The position numbers and the translations under genes are program-made. A stretch of DNA of 64,000 bases, from contig LT599022.1 in assembly GCA_900079695.1 (NCBI GenBank), positions 2,007,245-2,071,244 on the forward strand, written 5' to 3'. Within the stretch, counting starts at the first letter, position 1, and each line of letters opens with the position of its first letter. Origin of the DNA: an uncultured Alphaproteobacteria bacterium (GTDB lineage Bacteria > Pseudomonadota > Alphaproteobacteria > Rhodospirillales > Rhodospirillaceae). Below the pieces are notes generated by a model, which was given only the letters and a program-made list of their open reading frames with translations, had not been told where the DNA came from and did no database searches. Positions 7,224 to 17,037 of this stretch are shown one piece after another.

Positions 7224-10200
7224 ATGCGTCGCGCGGTCGGACTGATGTTGGGGGCGGTGATCCTCGGGCTCCTCGCGATCTGGGCAAGCGTGCCGCGCAC
7301 GCCGGAAGCCCGGCCCGCGCCGCCGTCGCCCGCCACCACCACCACCCTGGCGCCGGTCCGCAGCCAGGCCGCGTCGGAGGCTCCGGCCCGCCCCGGCGAA
7401 CTGGCGTTCCGGCGGGTGATCGCCGACGCCGGGCGCGACCTGCCGGAAGCCTGCCTAGTGTTCTCCGCCGACCTCGACGCCTCGGGCGCGGTGCGCTACG
7501 CCGATTACCTTGGTCTGCCCAAGGGCGCGCAGGCGGGCGTGCGGGTGACCGGGGCGCGGCTCTGCCTTTCCGGCCTCGGTTTCGGCACCACCTGGACGGT
7601 GACGCTGAAGCAGGGCCTGCCCGCCGCCGACGGCGCGAAGCTCCCCGCCGACACCGAGGTTCAGGTGGACTTCGGCGACCGGCCGCAGCGGGTAAGCTTT
7701 CCCGGCGGCTTCGTGCTGCCGCGCGACACCGCCGACGGCCTGCCGGTCACCACCGTCAACGTCGACCGGCTCGCGCTCTCGGTCTACCGCGTCGGCGACC
7801 GCCTTCTGGCGCGGATGCGCCAGGATTTCGTCGACGACCGGACGATGTACGCCTATCGCCTGGAGTGGATGATCCGCGAGGATCTCGCCCCGGTATGGAG
7901 CGGCGAAATGCCGGTCTCCGGCCCCCGCAACGACGCGGTCACGAGCCTGTTCCCGCTCAGCGCGGCGATCGCCAAGGCCGAGCCGGGCGCGTATCTGGTG
8001 GTGGCGCGGATCCCCGGCGCGGACGACGACGAACGCCCGGCGGCGACGCAGTGGGTGGTGCGTTCCGACCTCGGGCTCACCGCGCTCACCGGCGCCGACG
8101 GACTGACTCTCGCGGTGCGCTCGCTCGCCAGCGCCAAGCCGGTTTCCGGCGTGCGCCTGACCCTGATCGCGCGCAACAACGAGGAGCTCGCCGCCGCGAC
8201 CACCGACGCCGCGGGCGTGGCCCACTTCGACCCCGGCCTGCTGCGCGGCGACGGCGGTCTCGCCCCGGCGATGGCGATGGCCTACGCCGCCGACGGCGAT
8301 TTCAATTTCCTCGACCTCCGCCGGCCCGATTTCGACCTCTCCGACCGCGGCGTTTCCGGACGCACGCCGCCGCGCGGCGCCGACGCCTTCCTCTACGCCG
8401 ATCGCGGCATCTACCGCCCGAGCGAAACCGTGCATCTCGCGGCGCTGCTGCGCGACGAGACCGCCCATGCGCTCACCGGGCGCACCCTGGTGCTGAAGGC
8501 GATCAAGCCGGACGGCCGCGAATATCGCCGCTTCGTCGTCGCCGACGCGGGCGGCGGCGGCGCGACCCTCGACCTCGCCCTGCCCGCCGCCGCGCCGCGC
8601 GGCGGCTGGAGCGTCACCGCCCACGCCGATCCGGAGGGCGCGGCGATCGGCCGCGTCGCCTTCGAGGTGCAGGACTTCGTGCCGCAACGCCTCGCCCTCG
8701 ACCTCGGCGAGGCCCCCGCCCGCCTCGCGCCGGGCGCGGCGATCGACCTGCCGCTCGCCGCCCGCTTTCTCTACGGTGCGCCCGCCGCCGGTCTCACCGG
8801 CGAGGGCGAGGTCGCGATCTCGCCGGACCCCGCGCCGTTCCCTGCGTTCTCCGGCTACCGCTGGGGGCGCGCCGACGAAACCTTCTCCGGCGTGCGCGGC
8901 GATCTCGCGGTCGCCGCCACCGACGCCGAGGGCAGGAGCCGCGCCGCCGGGCAGGTGCCGCAGGTGGCGCGCACCACCCTGCCGCTGCGCGCCGAGATCG
9001 GCGTCGCCATCCACGAACCCGGCGGCCGCTCCACCTCGGCGCGAATCGACGTGCCGGTGCGGCCGCTGCCGCTCTACTTCGGCGTCCGCCCCGGCTTCGA
9101 CGACGGCGTGAAGGAGGGCGCGGAAGCGGCCTTCGAGGTGATCGCGGTCGACGCGGCGGGCGAGCCCCGCGCCGCCGAGGCGGAGTGGCGGATCTTCCGC
9201 GACGCCTCCACCTGGCAGTGGTACCGCTCCGGCAGCCAATGGCGCTACGAGCGCATCGCCCGCGAGGTTCCGGTCGCCTCCGGCCGCGTCGCGATCGCCG
9301 CCGACGCCCCGGCGCGGCTCGCCCACGCCGTCTCGTGGGGGCGCTACCGCCTGGAAGTGCGCGACCCGGCCAGCGGCGCGGCGACCTCGGTGCCGTTCAC
9401 CGGCGGCTGGTGGGGGTCGACCTCCGCAGACCGCCCCGACCGCCTCAAGCTCGCCGCCGACCGCCAGGGCTACGCCGCAGGCGAAACCGCGCGCCTGCGC
9501 ATCGAGAGCGACGCCGCGGGCGAGGCGCAACTGGTGATCGCCAACGAGCGCGTCCACGAAGTGCGCAACCTCTCGATCCCGGCGGGCGGCGGCGAGATCT
9601 CGGTGACGATGAAGCCCGAGTGGGGCGCGGGCGCCTACGCCCTCGTCACCCTCTACCGCCCGCTCGCCGACGACCTCGGCCATGCGCCGGTGCGCGCCGT
9701 CGGCGTCGCCTGGCTCGGCCTCGACCCCGCCGCGCGCACCCTCGGCATCACCCTGGGCGCGCCCGAGCGCACCGAACCGCGCCGCGCGATCGAGGTGCCG
9801 GTCGAGGTCAGGGGCGCAACCGGCGCGGCGTTCGTCTCCCTCGCCGCGGTCGACCAGGGGATTCTCCAACTCACCCGCTTCGCCACGCCCGATCCGGCCG
9901 CTCACTACCTCGGCAAGCGCCGCCTCGGCGTCGGCGTCCGCGACGACTACGGCCGCCTCATCCGCGGCCTCGGCGCGGCGGGCGACGACGCGGGCGGCGA
10001 CGCCTTCGGCGGCAAGGGGCTCGACGTGGTGCCGACGCGCTCGGTGGCGCTGTTCTCCGGTCTGGTGGCGCTGTCGCCCGAGGGCCGCGCCCGCATCCCC
10101 CTCGAAATTCCGGATTTCCAGGGCGAACTGCGGCTGATGGCGGTGGCGTTCGACGCCGCCAAGGTGGGCGCGGCGGAGGCGCGGCTGACGGTGCGCGACC

Positions 10201-12029
10201 CGGTGGTGGCGGAGGTGATCCTGCCGCGCTTCCTCAGCCCCGGCGATCGCGCGCTCGCCACCGTCAACCTGCACAACGTCTCCGGCGCGCCCGGCGACTA
10301 CCGCGTGCGCGTCGCCGCCTCGGGCGCGGTGGCCGCCGCCGAGGCCGGGCGCAACGTCGCCCTCGCTGCAGGCGTGCGCCAAGACTTCACCGTGCCGCTC
10401 GAAGCCGCGTCCGGCGGCGTCGGCGCGGTGCGCCTCGCGGTCGACGGGCCGGAAGGCTTCCACGTGGAGCGCGACTGGCCGATCCAGGTGCGCGCGGCGC
10501 AACTGCCGCAGACCGTCGAGACCACCGCGGCGATGGCTCCGGGCGAGACCGCGCGCCTCGACGCCGGGCTGCTCGATGGCTTCGTGCCCGGCACCGCGCA
10601 TGCCGCCGCGAGCCTGTCGCGCTGGCCGGGGCTCGACGTGCCCGGCCTGCTGCGCTGGCTCGACCGCTATCCGTTCGGCTGCCTCGAACAGACGATCAGC
10701 CGGGCGATGCCGCTGCTCGACTTCAACGACGTCGCCCTGCTCGCGGGCGGCGATGCCGATCGCGGCATCGACGCGCGGGTGCAGGAGGCGATCGAACGGG
10801 TCGCGGCGATGCAGGCGGAGAGCGGCGGATTCCGCATGTGGGGCGCATGGGGCGAGGAGGCGCACCCGTGGCTTTCCGCGTTCGCCATGGATTTCCTCAC
10901 CCGCGCCGCCGACAAGGGCTACGACGTGCCCGCCGCCACCCTCGACCTCGGCCGCCGCCGCCTCGCCGCGATCGCGGGCGACGGCCGCCCCGAAAAGGCC
11001 GAGGCCGACGCCCGTGCCTACGCCGCGCTGGTGCTGGCGCGACGCGGCTTCGCCAACCCGGCGGACCTGCGCTACCTCGCCGACGAACGGCCGCCGCGCG
11101 CGCCGCTCGCCCTCGCCCAGCTCGGCGCGGCGCTCGACGCGGCGGGCGAACGCGCCCGCGCCAAGGCGGCGTTCGCCGCCGCGCGCAAGGGCTTCGACGC
11201 GGCGAAAGCGCCGGGCCAGCCCTACGGCGACCGCCTGCGCGACACCTTCGCCGCCGCCGCCGCGCTGGCGGAAAGCGGCCGCGCCGCCGAGGTGCCGGAA
11301 CTGATCGCGCGGGCGCGCGGCTTCGACACCCGCGCCGACCGCACCACCACGCAGGAGAAGGTATGGATGCTGCGCTTCGCCGCCGAGATCGCGCGCGACG
11401 GCGGCCGCCTCGCGGCGGAGGCCGACGGGCACCCGCTCGCGGGCGACCCGGCGATGCTGCCGCTCCCGCCCGAGCGCCTCGCCGCGGGCGTGACCCTCAA
11501 GAATGCGGGCGCGGGCGAAATCTTCCGCACCGTCAGCGTCGAGGGCGTGCCCGCCGCGACCTTGCCGCCGGTGCAGGAGGGGCTGGCGCTGTTCAAGACC
11601 GTCCACCGCGCCGACGGCCGCCCGGCCGACCTTGCCGCGGTGCGTCGCAACGACCGGCTGGTGGTGGTGGTGCAGGGCGAGATCTCCGCCGACCGCCACG
11701 GCACCTTCGCGGTGCTCGACCTGCTGCCCGCGGGGTGGGAGATCGAGGCGGTGCTGCGCAACGGCCAGCCCGGCTACGACTGGCTCGGCGCGCTGGCGGA
11801 ACCGCGCCTGCAGGAGGCCCGCGACGACCGCTTCGTCGCCGCGCTCGACATGCCGTGGGACGGCCTGCGCGATACGCGCGGCCGCACCTCCGGCGATTTC
11901 CGCCTCGCCTACGTGGTGCGCGCGGTGACGCCGGGCGACTTCGCCCTGCCCGCCGCCGCCGCGGAGAACATGTACGCGCCCGCGATCCGCGCCCGCACCG
12001 AGATGGGCCGCCTCGGCATCGCGCCGTGA
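7224..12029 (+). CDS. Bacterial alpha-2-macroglobulin (YfhM-like)
   Basis: A 1601-residue envelope protein that traps proteases after bait-region cleavage. The start ATG 7224 follows GGGAGG and gives a hydrophobic N-terminal anchor (about residues 4-22, no lipobox cysteine). Successive macroglobulin domains include the MG region near YADRGIYRPSETVHL. The thioester motif GCLEQ is intact, with Cys about residue 1153 and Gln about 1156, followed by the all-alpha thioester domain. Length is close to E. coli YfhM. The pbpC start codon overlaps this gene's stop, the conserved pairing in which the inhibitor is thought to protect the periplasm when the wall or outer membrane is breached. Confidence 0.93.
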   Translation: MRRAVGLMLGAVILGLLAIWASVPRTPEARPAPPSPATTTTLAPVRSQAASEAPARPGELAFRRVIADAGRDLPEACLVFSADLDASGAVRYADYLGLPKGAQAGVRVTGARLCLSGLGFGTTWTVTLKQGLPAADGAKLPADTEVQVDFGDRPQRVSFPGGFVLPRDTADGLPVTTVNVDRLALSVYRVGDRLLARMRQDFVDDRTMYAYRLEWMIREDLAPVWSGEMPVSGPRNDAVTSLFPLSAAIAKAEPGAYLVVARIPGADDDERPAATQWVVRSDLGLTALTGADGLTLAVRSLASAKPVSGVRLTLIARNNEELAAATTDAAGVAHFDPGLLRGDGGLAPAMAMAYAADGDFNFLDLRRPDFDLSDRGVSGRTPPRGADAFLYADRGIYRPSETVHLAALLRDETAHALTGRTLVLKAIKPDGREYRRFVVADAGGGGATLDLALPAAAPRGGWSVTAHADPEGAAIGRVAFEVQDFVPQRLALDLGEAPARLAPGAAIDLPLAARFLYGAPAAGLTGEGEVAISPDPAPFPAFSGYRWGRADETFSGVRGDLAVAATDAEGRSRAAGQVPQVARTTLPLRAEIGVAIHEPGGRSTSARIDVPVRPLPLYFGVRPGFDDGVKEGAEAAFEVIAVDAAGEPRAAEAEWRIFRDASTWQWYRSGSQWRYERIAREVPVASGRVAIAADAPARLAHAVSWGRYRLEVRDPASGAATSVPFTGGWWGSTSADRPDRLKLAADRQGYAAGETARLRIESDAAGEAQLVIANERVHEVRNLSIPAGGGEISVTMKPEWGAGAYALVTLYRPLADDLGHAPVRAVGVAWLGLDPAARTLGITLGAPERTEPRRAIEVPVEVRGATGAAFVSLAAVDQGILQLTRFATPDPAAHYLGKRRLGVGVRDDYGRLIRGLGAAGDDAGGDAFGGKGLDVVPTRSVALFSGLVALSPEGRARIPLEIPDFQGELRLMAVAFDAAKVGAAEARLTVRDPVVAEVILPRFLSPGDRALATVNLHNVSGAPGDYRVRVAASGAVAAAEAGRNVALAAGVRQDFTVPLEAASGGVGAVRLAVDGPEGFHVERDWPIQVRAAQLPQTVETTAAMAPGETARLDAGLLDGFVPGTAHAAASLSRWPGLDVPGLLRWLDRYPFGCLEQTISRAMPLLDFNDVALLAGGDADRGIDARVQEAIERVAAMQAESGGFRMWGAWGEEAHPWLSAFAMDFLTRAADKGYDVPAATLDLGRRRLAAIAGDGRPEKAEADARAYAALVLARRGFANPADLRYLADERPPRAPLALAQLGAALDAAGERARAKAAFAAARKGFDAAKAPGQPYGDRLRDTFAAAAALAESGRAAEVPELIARARGFDTRADRTTTQEKVWMLRFAAEIARDGGRLAAEADGHPLAGDPAMLPLPPERLAAGVTLKNAGAGEIFRTVSVEGVPAATLPPVQEGLALFKTVHRADGRPADLAAVRRNDRLVVVVQGEISADRHGTFAVLDLLPAGWEIEAVLRNGQPGYDWLGALAEPRLQEARDDRFVAALDMPWDGLRDTRGRTSGDFRLAYVVRAVTPGDFALPAAAAENMYAPAIRARTEMGRLGIAP

Positions 12030-14062
12030 GACGGCGGACGGCCGCCGCGCTCGGCTGCGCCGCCGTGGTCGCGGCGGCGGTGGCGCTCGACCGCGCCCTG
12101 CCGCCCGATCTCTCGCGCTATCGCGAGCGGTCGACGGTGGTGCGCGACGCCGACGGCGGCCTGCTGCGCGCCTTCGCCGCGCCCGGCGGCGCGTGGCGGA
12201 TCGCCACCGCGGCCACCGACGTCGACCCGCTCTACCTCGCGATGCTGAAGGCGGTGGAGGACCGTCGCTTCGACGTCCATCCCGGCGTCGATCCGCTCGC
12301 CGCAGCGCGCGCGGCGATGCAGGCGGCGACCAACGGGCGGATCGTCTCCGGCGCGTCGACCCTGTCGATGCAGGCGGCGCGGCTGCTCGCCCCCAAACCC
12401 CGCACCTTCGCCGCCAAGGCGGCGGAATCCCTGCGTGCGCTCCAGCTCACCGCGCGGCTCGGGCGCGAGGGCGTGCTCGGGCTCTACCTCACCCTCGCGC
12501 CGTTCGGCGGCGCGCTGGAGGGCGCGACCGCCGCCAGCCTCGCGTGGTTCGGCAAACCGCCGCTGCGCCTCTCCCCGGCGGAGGCGGCTCTGCTGGTGGC
12601 GCTGCCGCAATCGCCCGAACGCCTGCGCCCCGACCGCCACCCCGAAGCCGCCGCCGCCGCCCGCAACCGGGTGCTGGCGCGCGCCGCCGCCGCCGGGGTG
12701 ATCGGCGACGACGTCGCCCGCGCCGCCGCCGCCGAACCGGTGCCGACGCGGCAGGCGGCGCTGCCGCGCCACGCGCCGCACCTCGCCGAACGTCTCGCCG
12801 CCGCCGAGCCGCCCGGGGCGGAGATCCGCACGCGGATCGACGGCGGCCTCCAGCGCGCCCTCGAACGCCTCGGCCGCGCCTGGGGGCAACGCCTCGAACC
12901 CGGAGCCGACCTCGCGGTGGTGGTGCTCGCCAACCGCGACCGCCGCCTGCTCGCCCACCTCGGCAGCGCCGACTGGCGCGATCGTCAGCTCGATCTGTCG
13001 CGGGCGCTGCGCTCGCCCGGCTCGGCGCTGAAGCCGTTCGTCTACGCGCTCGCCTTCGACGACCTCGCGCTCCACCCCGGCACCGTGATCGACGACGCGC
13101 CGCAGCGCTTCGGCGCGTGGCTGCCGCGTAATTTCGACCGCGACAGCCACGGCGAGATCACCGCCCGCGAGGCGTTGCAGCGCTCCCTCAACCTTCCCGC
13201 GGTGCGGGTGCTCGACCGCGTCGGTCCGGCGCGCTTCGCGCTGCGGCTGGAGGGCGCCGGGGCGCACCTCGCCTTCCCCGACGACGCACCGCCCGACCTG
13301 CCGCTGGCGCTGGGCGGCGTCGGCGTGCGGCTCGAAGACCTGGCGATGCTGATGGCGGCGCTCGCCGACGGCGGCCGCGTCCTGCCGGTCTCGGTTCTCG
13401 CGGACGAACCGCCGCCGCGCCCGACGGCCCTGGTGGGCGAAGCGGCGGCGCGCGCGGTGATCGACATCCTCGCCGACGCCCCCTCGCCCTCCGGCGTCGC
13501 CCGCGGGCGCGGCGTCGACCGGACGCGGCGGGTGGCGTTCAAGACCGGCACGTCCTACGGCTTCCGCGACGCCTGGACGATCGGCGCGTCGGCCGACCAC
13601 ACCGTCGCGGTGTGGGTGGGGCGGCCCGACGGCGCGCCGCGCCCCGGCGAGACCGGCCTCGCCGCTGCCGCGCCGCTGCTGTTCCGGGTATTCGACCTGC
13701 TGCCGCCCGACCACGCGCCGCGCCCGCCCCCGGCGGAGCCCGATCACGCGCTGTTCCGCAACCCGCCGCCGCCCGGTCTCGCCCGGTTCGATCCGCGCGA
13801 GGCCGGGCGATGGGCCGACGCCCGGCCGCTGCGGGTGCTGTTCCCACCCGACCGCGCCACCGTCGAGAGCCTGCCCGAGGGCGTCGGCCTTTCCGCCGAG
13901 GGCGGGCGGCCGCCCTATCGCTGGGTCGCCAACGACCGCCCGCTCGCCGCCGAGGTGCGCTTCTGGCGGCCCGACGGCGAGGGCTTCGCCCGCCTCGCCG
14001 TCACCGACGCCGACGGCCGCCGCGCCGCCGTCACCGTTCGGGTGGTGACGCCGGGCGGGTGA
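12026..14062 (+). CDS. pbpC: Penicillin-binding protein 1C (glycosyltransferase-transpeptidase)
   Basis: The start is GTG at 12026, overlapping the alpha-2-macroglobulin stop as GTGA, which gives 678 residues. Order: short N-terminal membrane anchor; GT51 glycosyltransferase with VEDRRFDVHPGVD (about residue 75) and SGASTLSMQAARLL; transpeptidase with SPGSALKPF (S-x-x-K, about 330), SLNLPA and KTGTSYGFRDAW (about 505); then a C-terminal domain of the PBP1C type (about 600-678). It polymerises and crosslinks peptidoglycan at the outer face of the inner membrane. The coupled start implies co-translation with its macroglobulin partner. Confidence 0.93.
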   Translation: MRRRTAAALGCAAVVAAAVALDRALPPDLSRYRERSTVVRDADGGLLRAFAAPGGAWRIATAATDVDPLYLAMLKAVEDRRFDVHPGVDPLAAARAAMQAATNGRIVSGASTLSMQAARLLAPKPRTFAAKAAESLRALQLTARLGREGVLGLYLTLAPFGGALEGATAASLAWFGKPPLRLSPAEAALLVALPQSPERLRPDRHPEAAAAARNRVLARAAAAGVIGDDVARAAAAEPVPTRQAALPRHAPHLAERLAAAEPPGAEIRTRIDGGLQRALERLGRAWGQRLEPGADLAVVVLANRDRRLLAHLGSADWRDRQLDLSRALRSPGSALKPFVYALAFDDLALHPGTVIDDAPQRFGAWLPRNFDRDSHGEITAREALQRSLNLPAVRVLDRVGPARFALRLEGAGAHLAFPDDAPPDLPLALGGVGVRLEDLAMLMAALADGGRVLPVSVLADEPPPRPTALVGEAAARAVIDILADAPSPSGVARGRGVDRTRRVAFKTGTSYGFRDAWTIGASADHTVAVWVGRPDGAPRPGETGLAAAAPLLFRVFDLLPPDHAPRPPPAEPDHALFRNPPPPGLARFDPREAGRWADARPLRVLFPPDRATVESLPEGVGLSAEGGRPPYRWVANDRPLAAEVRFWRPDGEGFARLAVTDADGRRAAVTVRVVTPGG

Positions 14063-15968
14063 GCGGCTCGGTGGTGACGCGGTGGATCAGCTCGCCGCAA
14101 TCGGCATCCTCGCCGACGCCGAGTTGGATCGTCGGAATCAGCGCCGCCAGCGGCGTCAGCACCGTGCCGAGCAGCGCCGCGAGGCCGCCGCGCGCAACCG
14201 CCTCGGCCCCCGGCGCGAGCACGGGCGACTTGAACGGCCCGGTGATGCGGATCGGCGCGGGCACCGAGCCCACCGCCGGACGCTTCGCCACCGTCCGGAT
14301 GCTGTAGTCGAGACGCTCGGCGCCGAGGTCGATCGCGCCGTCGCCGAGAATGGTGTCGCTTTCGGTGTCGATCACCGCGACGCGGGTGTCGAGAACGCCA
14401 TCGGCAAGCGGCATCGCCACCACCGCGCAGCGCACCTGCAGCCGTTCCGGCAACCCCAGGGCGCCGATCAGCGCGTTGCCGAACTGCAACCCCGAGAGGC
14501 TCACCAGCACCGCGCTCAAGTCGCCGCCGGTCATGATCAGGATCAGTTCGCCGTCGCCGTCGGCGAGAAAGCTCGCGACCGAGTTTCCGGTAGCGGAGAG
14601 CCGGGCGATGCCGCCGACCGTGCCGGAACCGCCGAAGGTCTGCGTCGCCCGCATCGCGCGGGCGAGGTCGAGGTGGCGGACGTCGACGTCGGCGGTCAGG
14701 CGGATGCGGTCGTCGGCCAGGGGTTCGAGGTCGAGGTTCGCCGCCACCGCGCCGCCGCCGACGCCGAACTTCAGCGGCTTCAGCGCGATCCGCCCGTCGG
14801 TGATGGTCAGGTGGCCCGCGATGTCGTCGAACGGCATGTGCTCGCCCTCGATGCGCTGGCCGCGATAGGAGAGATCGACGTCGGCCGCCCGCACCTTCGG
14901 CATGTTGACCGGGGTTTCGGGCAGCAGCCGCGCATCCGCCTCGGCGGCGGCGTAGGCGCGTTTCTGCTCCGGGGTTCGCTGCACCTCTTCCGCTCCCGGC
15001 TGCGCGCCGACGAAGCCGCCCAGATCGCGCAGGTCGACGCGCTCGGAACGCAAATCGGCGGTCACCTTCGGGCGCGGCTCGCCGGGCGCGACGGCGATGT
15101 CGCCGAACAGGTCGCTGCGGCCGACGCGGCCCTCGAACTCCGAAAACCGCACCGCGCCGTCGGCATAGGCGAGATCGCCCGCGACGCGGTAGGGCGGCGT
15201 GTCGGGGATCGGCACGCCGGTGAGGGGGGTGAGATCGGCCATGTTCGCGCCTTCGAAGGTCAAGCGCACGGTCGCGCCGCCGAGATGCAGCGGATCGGCG
15301 AGCGTGCCTTTCGCGGTGACGCGGGTTTCGCCGTTGGCGAGGGAGAGGTCGACCGGATACGGCCCCGCCTCGCGCAGCGACAGGATCGCCCCGGCGCTCA
15401 GGCGCGCCTCGATCGGTTGCCCGGCATAGGTGCCGCGCGCCTCGGCGACGACGCCGTCGTCGCGGGTGGCGACGTCGGCGTCGAAATCCGCCCGCAGCCG
15501 GGGGATATCCACCCGGATCCGGCCTCCGGCGATGTCGAGGCGGCCGATCTCCGGCGGGGTCCCCGGCTCCGAGCCGGAGTCCCCGGCGGGAAAGCGGTAA
15601 TTGGCCGCGCCGTCCGCGGTGGCGGCGATGCGGAGCTGCGGCCGGCTCAGGGCGATGCGCGGCAGCACCACCCGCCCGCGCAGCAGCGGCCCCACCGCCA
15701 CGTCCGCCTCCAGCCGCTCGGCCCGGGCGAACGGCTGGCCGGCGGGAAAGCCCTCGGGATTGGCGACGGTCACGCCGCCGAGGACGACGCGGGTAATCCG
15801 CCCGGGATCGACGTCGAGGCTTTCGATCGTCACCGTGCGGCCGGTCGCCGCGCCCGCGCGCGCCTCCACCAGCGGGATCAGCCAGTCCCACCGCCACAGC
15901 GCCGCCACCAGCGCCAACGCCGCCAGCACGCCCCCCGCAATCTTCGCCCCGCGCGGTACCCGCCTCAT
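14031..15968 (-). CDS. AsmA-family protein
   Basis: A 645-residue protein with one N-terminal membrane helix (GGVLAALALVAALW, about residues 12-25) and a long, beta-rich periplasmic part. ITIESLDVD-like and VANPEGFPAG elements near the N-terminus, and a C-terminal region with VLDTRVAVIDTESDTILGDGAIDL, are characteristic of AsmA/TamB-like inner-membrane proteins, now thought to act in lipid transport between membranes. The ATG at 15968 has a nearby GAGGAGG, rather close to the start. The 3' end overlaps the convergent pbpC gene by 32 bp. Confidence 0.8.
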   Translation of the reverse strand: MRRVPRGAKIAGGVLAALALVAALWRWDWLIPLVEARAGAATGRTVTIESLDVDPGRITRVVLGGVTVANPEGFPAGQPFARAERLEADVAVGPLLRGRVVLPRIALSRPQLRIAATADGAANYRFPAGDSGSEPGTPPEIGRLDIAGGRIRVDIPRLRADFDADVATRDDGVVAEARGTYAGQPIEARLSAGAILSLREAGPYPVDLSLANGETRVTAKGTLADPLHLGGATVRLTFEGANMADLTPLTGVPIPDTPPYRVAGDLAYADGAVRFSEFEGRVGRSDLFGDIAVAPGEPRPKVTADLRSERVDLRDLGGFVGAQPGAEEVQRTPEQKRAYAAAEADARLLPETPVNMPKVRAADVDLSYRGQRIEGEHMPFDDIAGHLTITDGRIALKPLKFGVGGGAVAANLDLEPLADDRIRLTADVDVRHLDLARAMRATQTFGGSGTVGGIARLSATGNSVASFLADGDGELILIMTGGDLSAVLVSLSGLQFGNALIGALGLPERLQVRCAVVAMPLADGVLDTRVAVIDTESDTILGDGAIDLGAERLDYSIRTVAKRPAVGSVPAPIRITGPFKSPVLAPGAEAVARGGLAALLGTVLTPLAALIPTIQLGVGEDADCGELIHRVTTEPLTRPASPPER

Positions 15969-16091
15969 CGCCTCCTCGTCCGAAATTCCGCTCTCTTTCA
16001 CAAGTCCCCGGAGTTGCGCGGAGTTCCGGCGCGGGCGATGGACGCGCGCCGCGGGCGATGCTAGATTTGGAACCCTGCCAGGGAGGACCGC

Positions 16092-16274
16092 GTGGAGATC
16101 TCCGCCGAAACCCGCCGCGTCGACGACGCGCTGCGCCGCTGTTTGTTCTGCGGCCACGACGTGGACTGCCGCGAGGCCGAACCGGGCGCCGACTTCGTGC
16201 CCGCCGACTGCCCCAACGCCCGCTTCTTCTCCGCCCATGGCGCCCTGTGCCGCGGCGACGAATCCGGAGCATGA
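16092..16274 (+). CDS. Small cysteine-rich protein, unknown function
   Basis: A 60-codon frame starting at GTG 16092, with GGGAGGA five bases ahead. Cysteines cluster as RCLFCGHDVDC, followed by DCPN and GALC, reminiscent of a small zinc-binding protein. It ends 46 bp before larB and points the same way, so it may be co-transcribed. I do not recognise a family. The ribosome site and the cysteine spacing argue that it is real; its small size in GC-rich DNA argues for caution. Confidence 0.5.
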   Translation: MEISAETRRVDDALRRCLFCGHDVDCREAEPGADFVPADCPNARFFSAHGALCRGDESGA

Positions 16275-16320
16275 GGCCCGGCCCGGCAGATCCCGAGAGT
16301 CCCTTCATCAGGAGCGTCCC

Positions 16321-17037
16321 ATGACCCGCGCCCACCCCTTTGCGCCGCCACCCGCGGCCGAACGCGACGATACCTGCGGCGCAGTGATGGACTGGGGACG
16401 CACAGCCCGCGTCGGGCTGCCGGAGGCGGTCTACGCGCCGGGCAAGACCGCGGCGCAGGTCGACGCGATCGTCGCCCAGGCGCTCGATCTCGGCGAACGG
16501 CTGCTGATCACCGGCCTCGACGCCGACAAGCACGCCGCCCTGGCCGACGCGAGCCGCACCCGCCTCGACTACCACCCGCGCTCGCGCACCGCGATTCTCG
16601 GCGCGATCGAAACCCCGGCGGAAGCGGCGGTGGCGGTGGTCACCGGCGGCCTCGCCGACCTGCCGGTGGCGGAAGAGGCGATCCGCACACTGGCGTTCTC
16701 GGGCGTGGGCGCAACCTGCTTCGGCGACGTCGGCGTCGCCGGGCTCTGGCGGCTGCTCGACCGCATCGACGAGATTCGCCGGTTTTCCGTGGTGATCGCG
16801 GTGGCGGGGATGGAAGGCGCGCTGTTCAGCGTCCTCGCCGGGTTGATCCCCCAGCCGATCGTCGCCCTGCCCGCCTCGGTCGGCCGCGGCGTCGCCGCCG
16901 GCGGCCGGGTGGCGCTGGAGTCGGCCCTGGCGAGTTGCGCGCCCGGCCTCGTCGCCGTCAACATCGACAACGGCTTCGGCGCGGCGCAGGCGGCGCTGCG
17001 GATTCTCCGGGTCGGGCGTTCGGATCCCCGACCCTAG
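16321..17037 (+). CDS. larB: Nickel-pincer cofactor biosynthesis protein LarB
   Basis: A 238-residue protein matching LarB, the carboxylase/hydrolase that carboxylates nicotinic acid adenine dinucleotide and splits off AMP in the first step of nickel-pincer nucleotide synthesis. The PurE-like C-terminal half is clear: VVTGGLADLPVAEEA, GDVGVAGLWRLL, VAGMEGALFSVLAGL, and SCAPGLVAVNIDNGFGAA, where Cys206 matches the conserved cysteine that attacks the pyridinium ring. AGGAG precedes the ATG. Unusually, it is on the strand opposite larA, larC and larE; its TAG stop overlaps that of the glycerate kinase gene within CTAG. Confidence 0.92.
   Translation: MTRAHPFAPPPAAERDDTCGAVMDWGRTARVGLPEAVYAPGKTAAQVDAIVAQALDLGERLLITGLDADKHAALADASRTRLDYHPRSRTAILGAIETPAEAAVAVVTGGLADLPVAEEAIRTLAFSGVGATCFGDVGVAGLWRLLDRIDEIRRFSVVIAVAGMEGALFSVLAGLIPQPIVALPASVGRGVAAGGRVALESALASCAPGLVAVNIDNGFGAAQAALRILRVGRSDPRP

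Noticed and set aside
7455-11699. A 1414-codon open frame antisense to the alpha-2-macroglobulin gene
   Set aside because: High GC content removes stop codons from antisense frames. Its translation is low-complexity Arg/Gly/Ala/His sequence with no domain, while the plus strand encodes a complete known protein.
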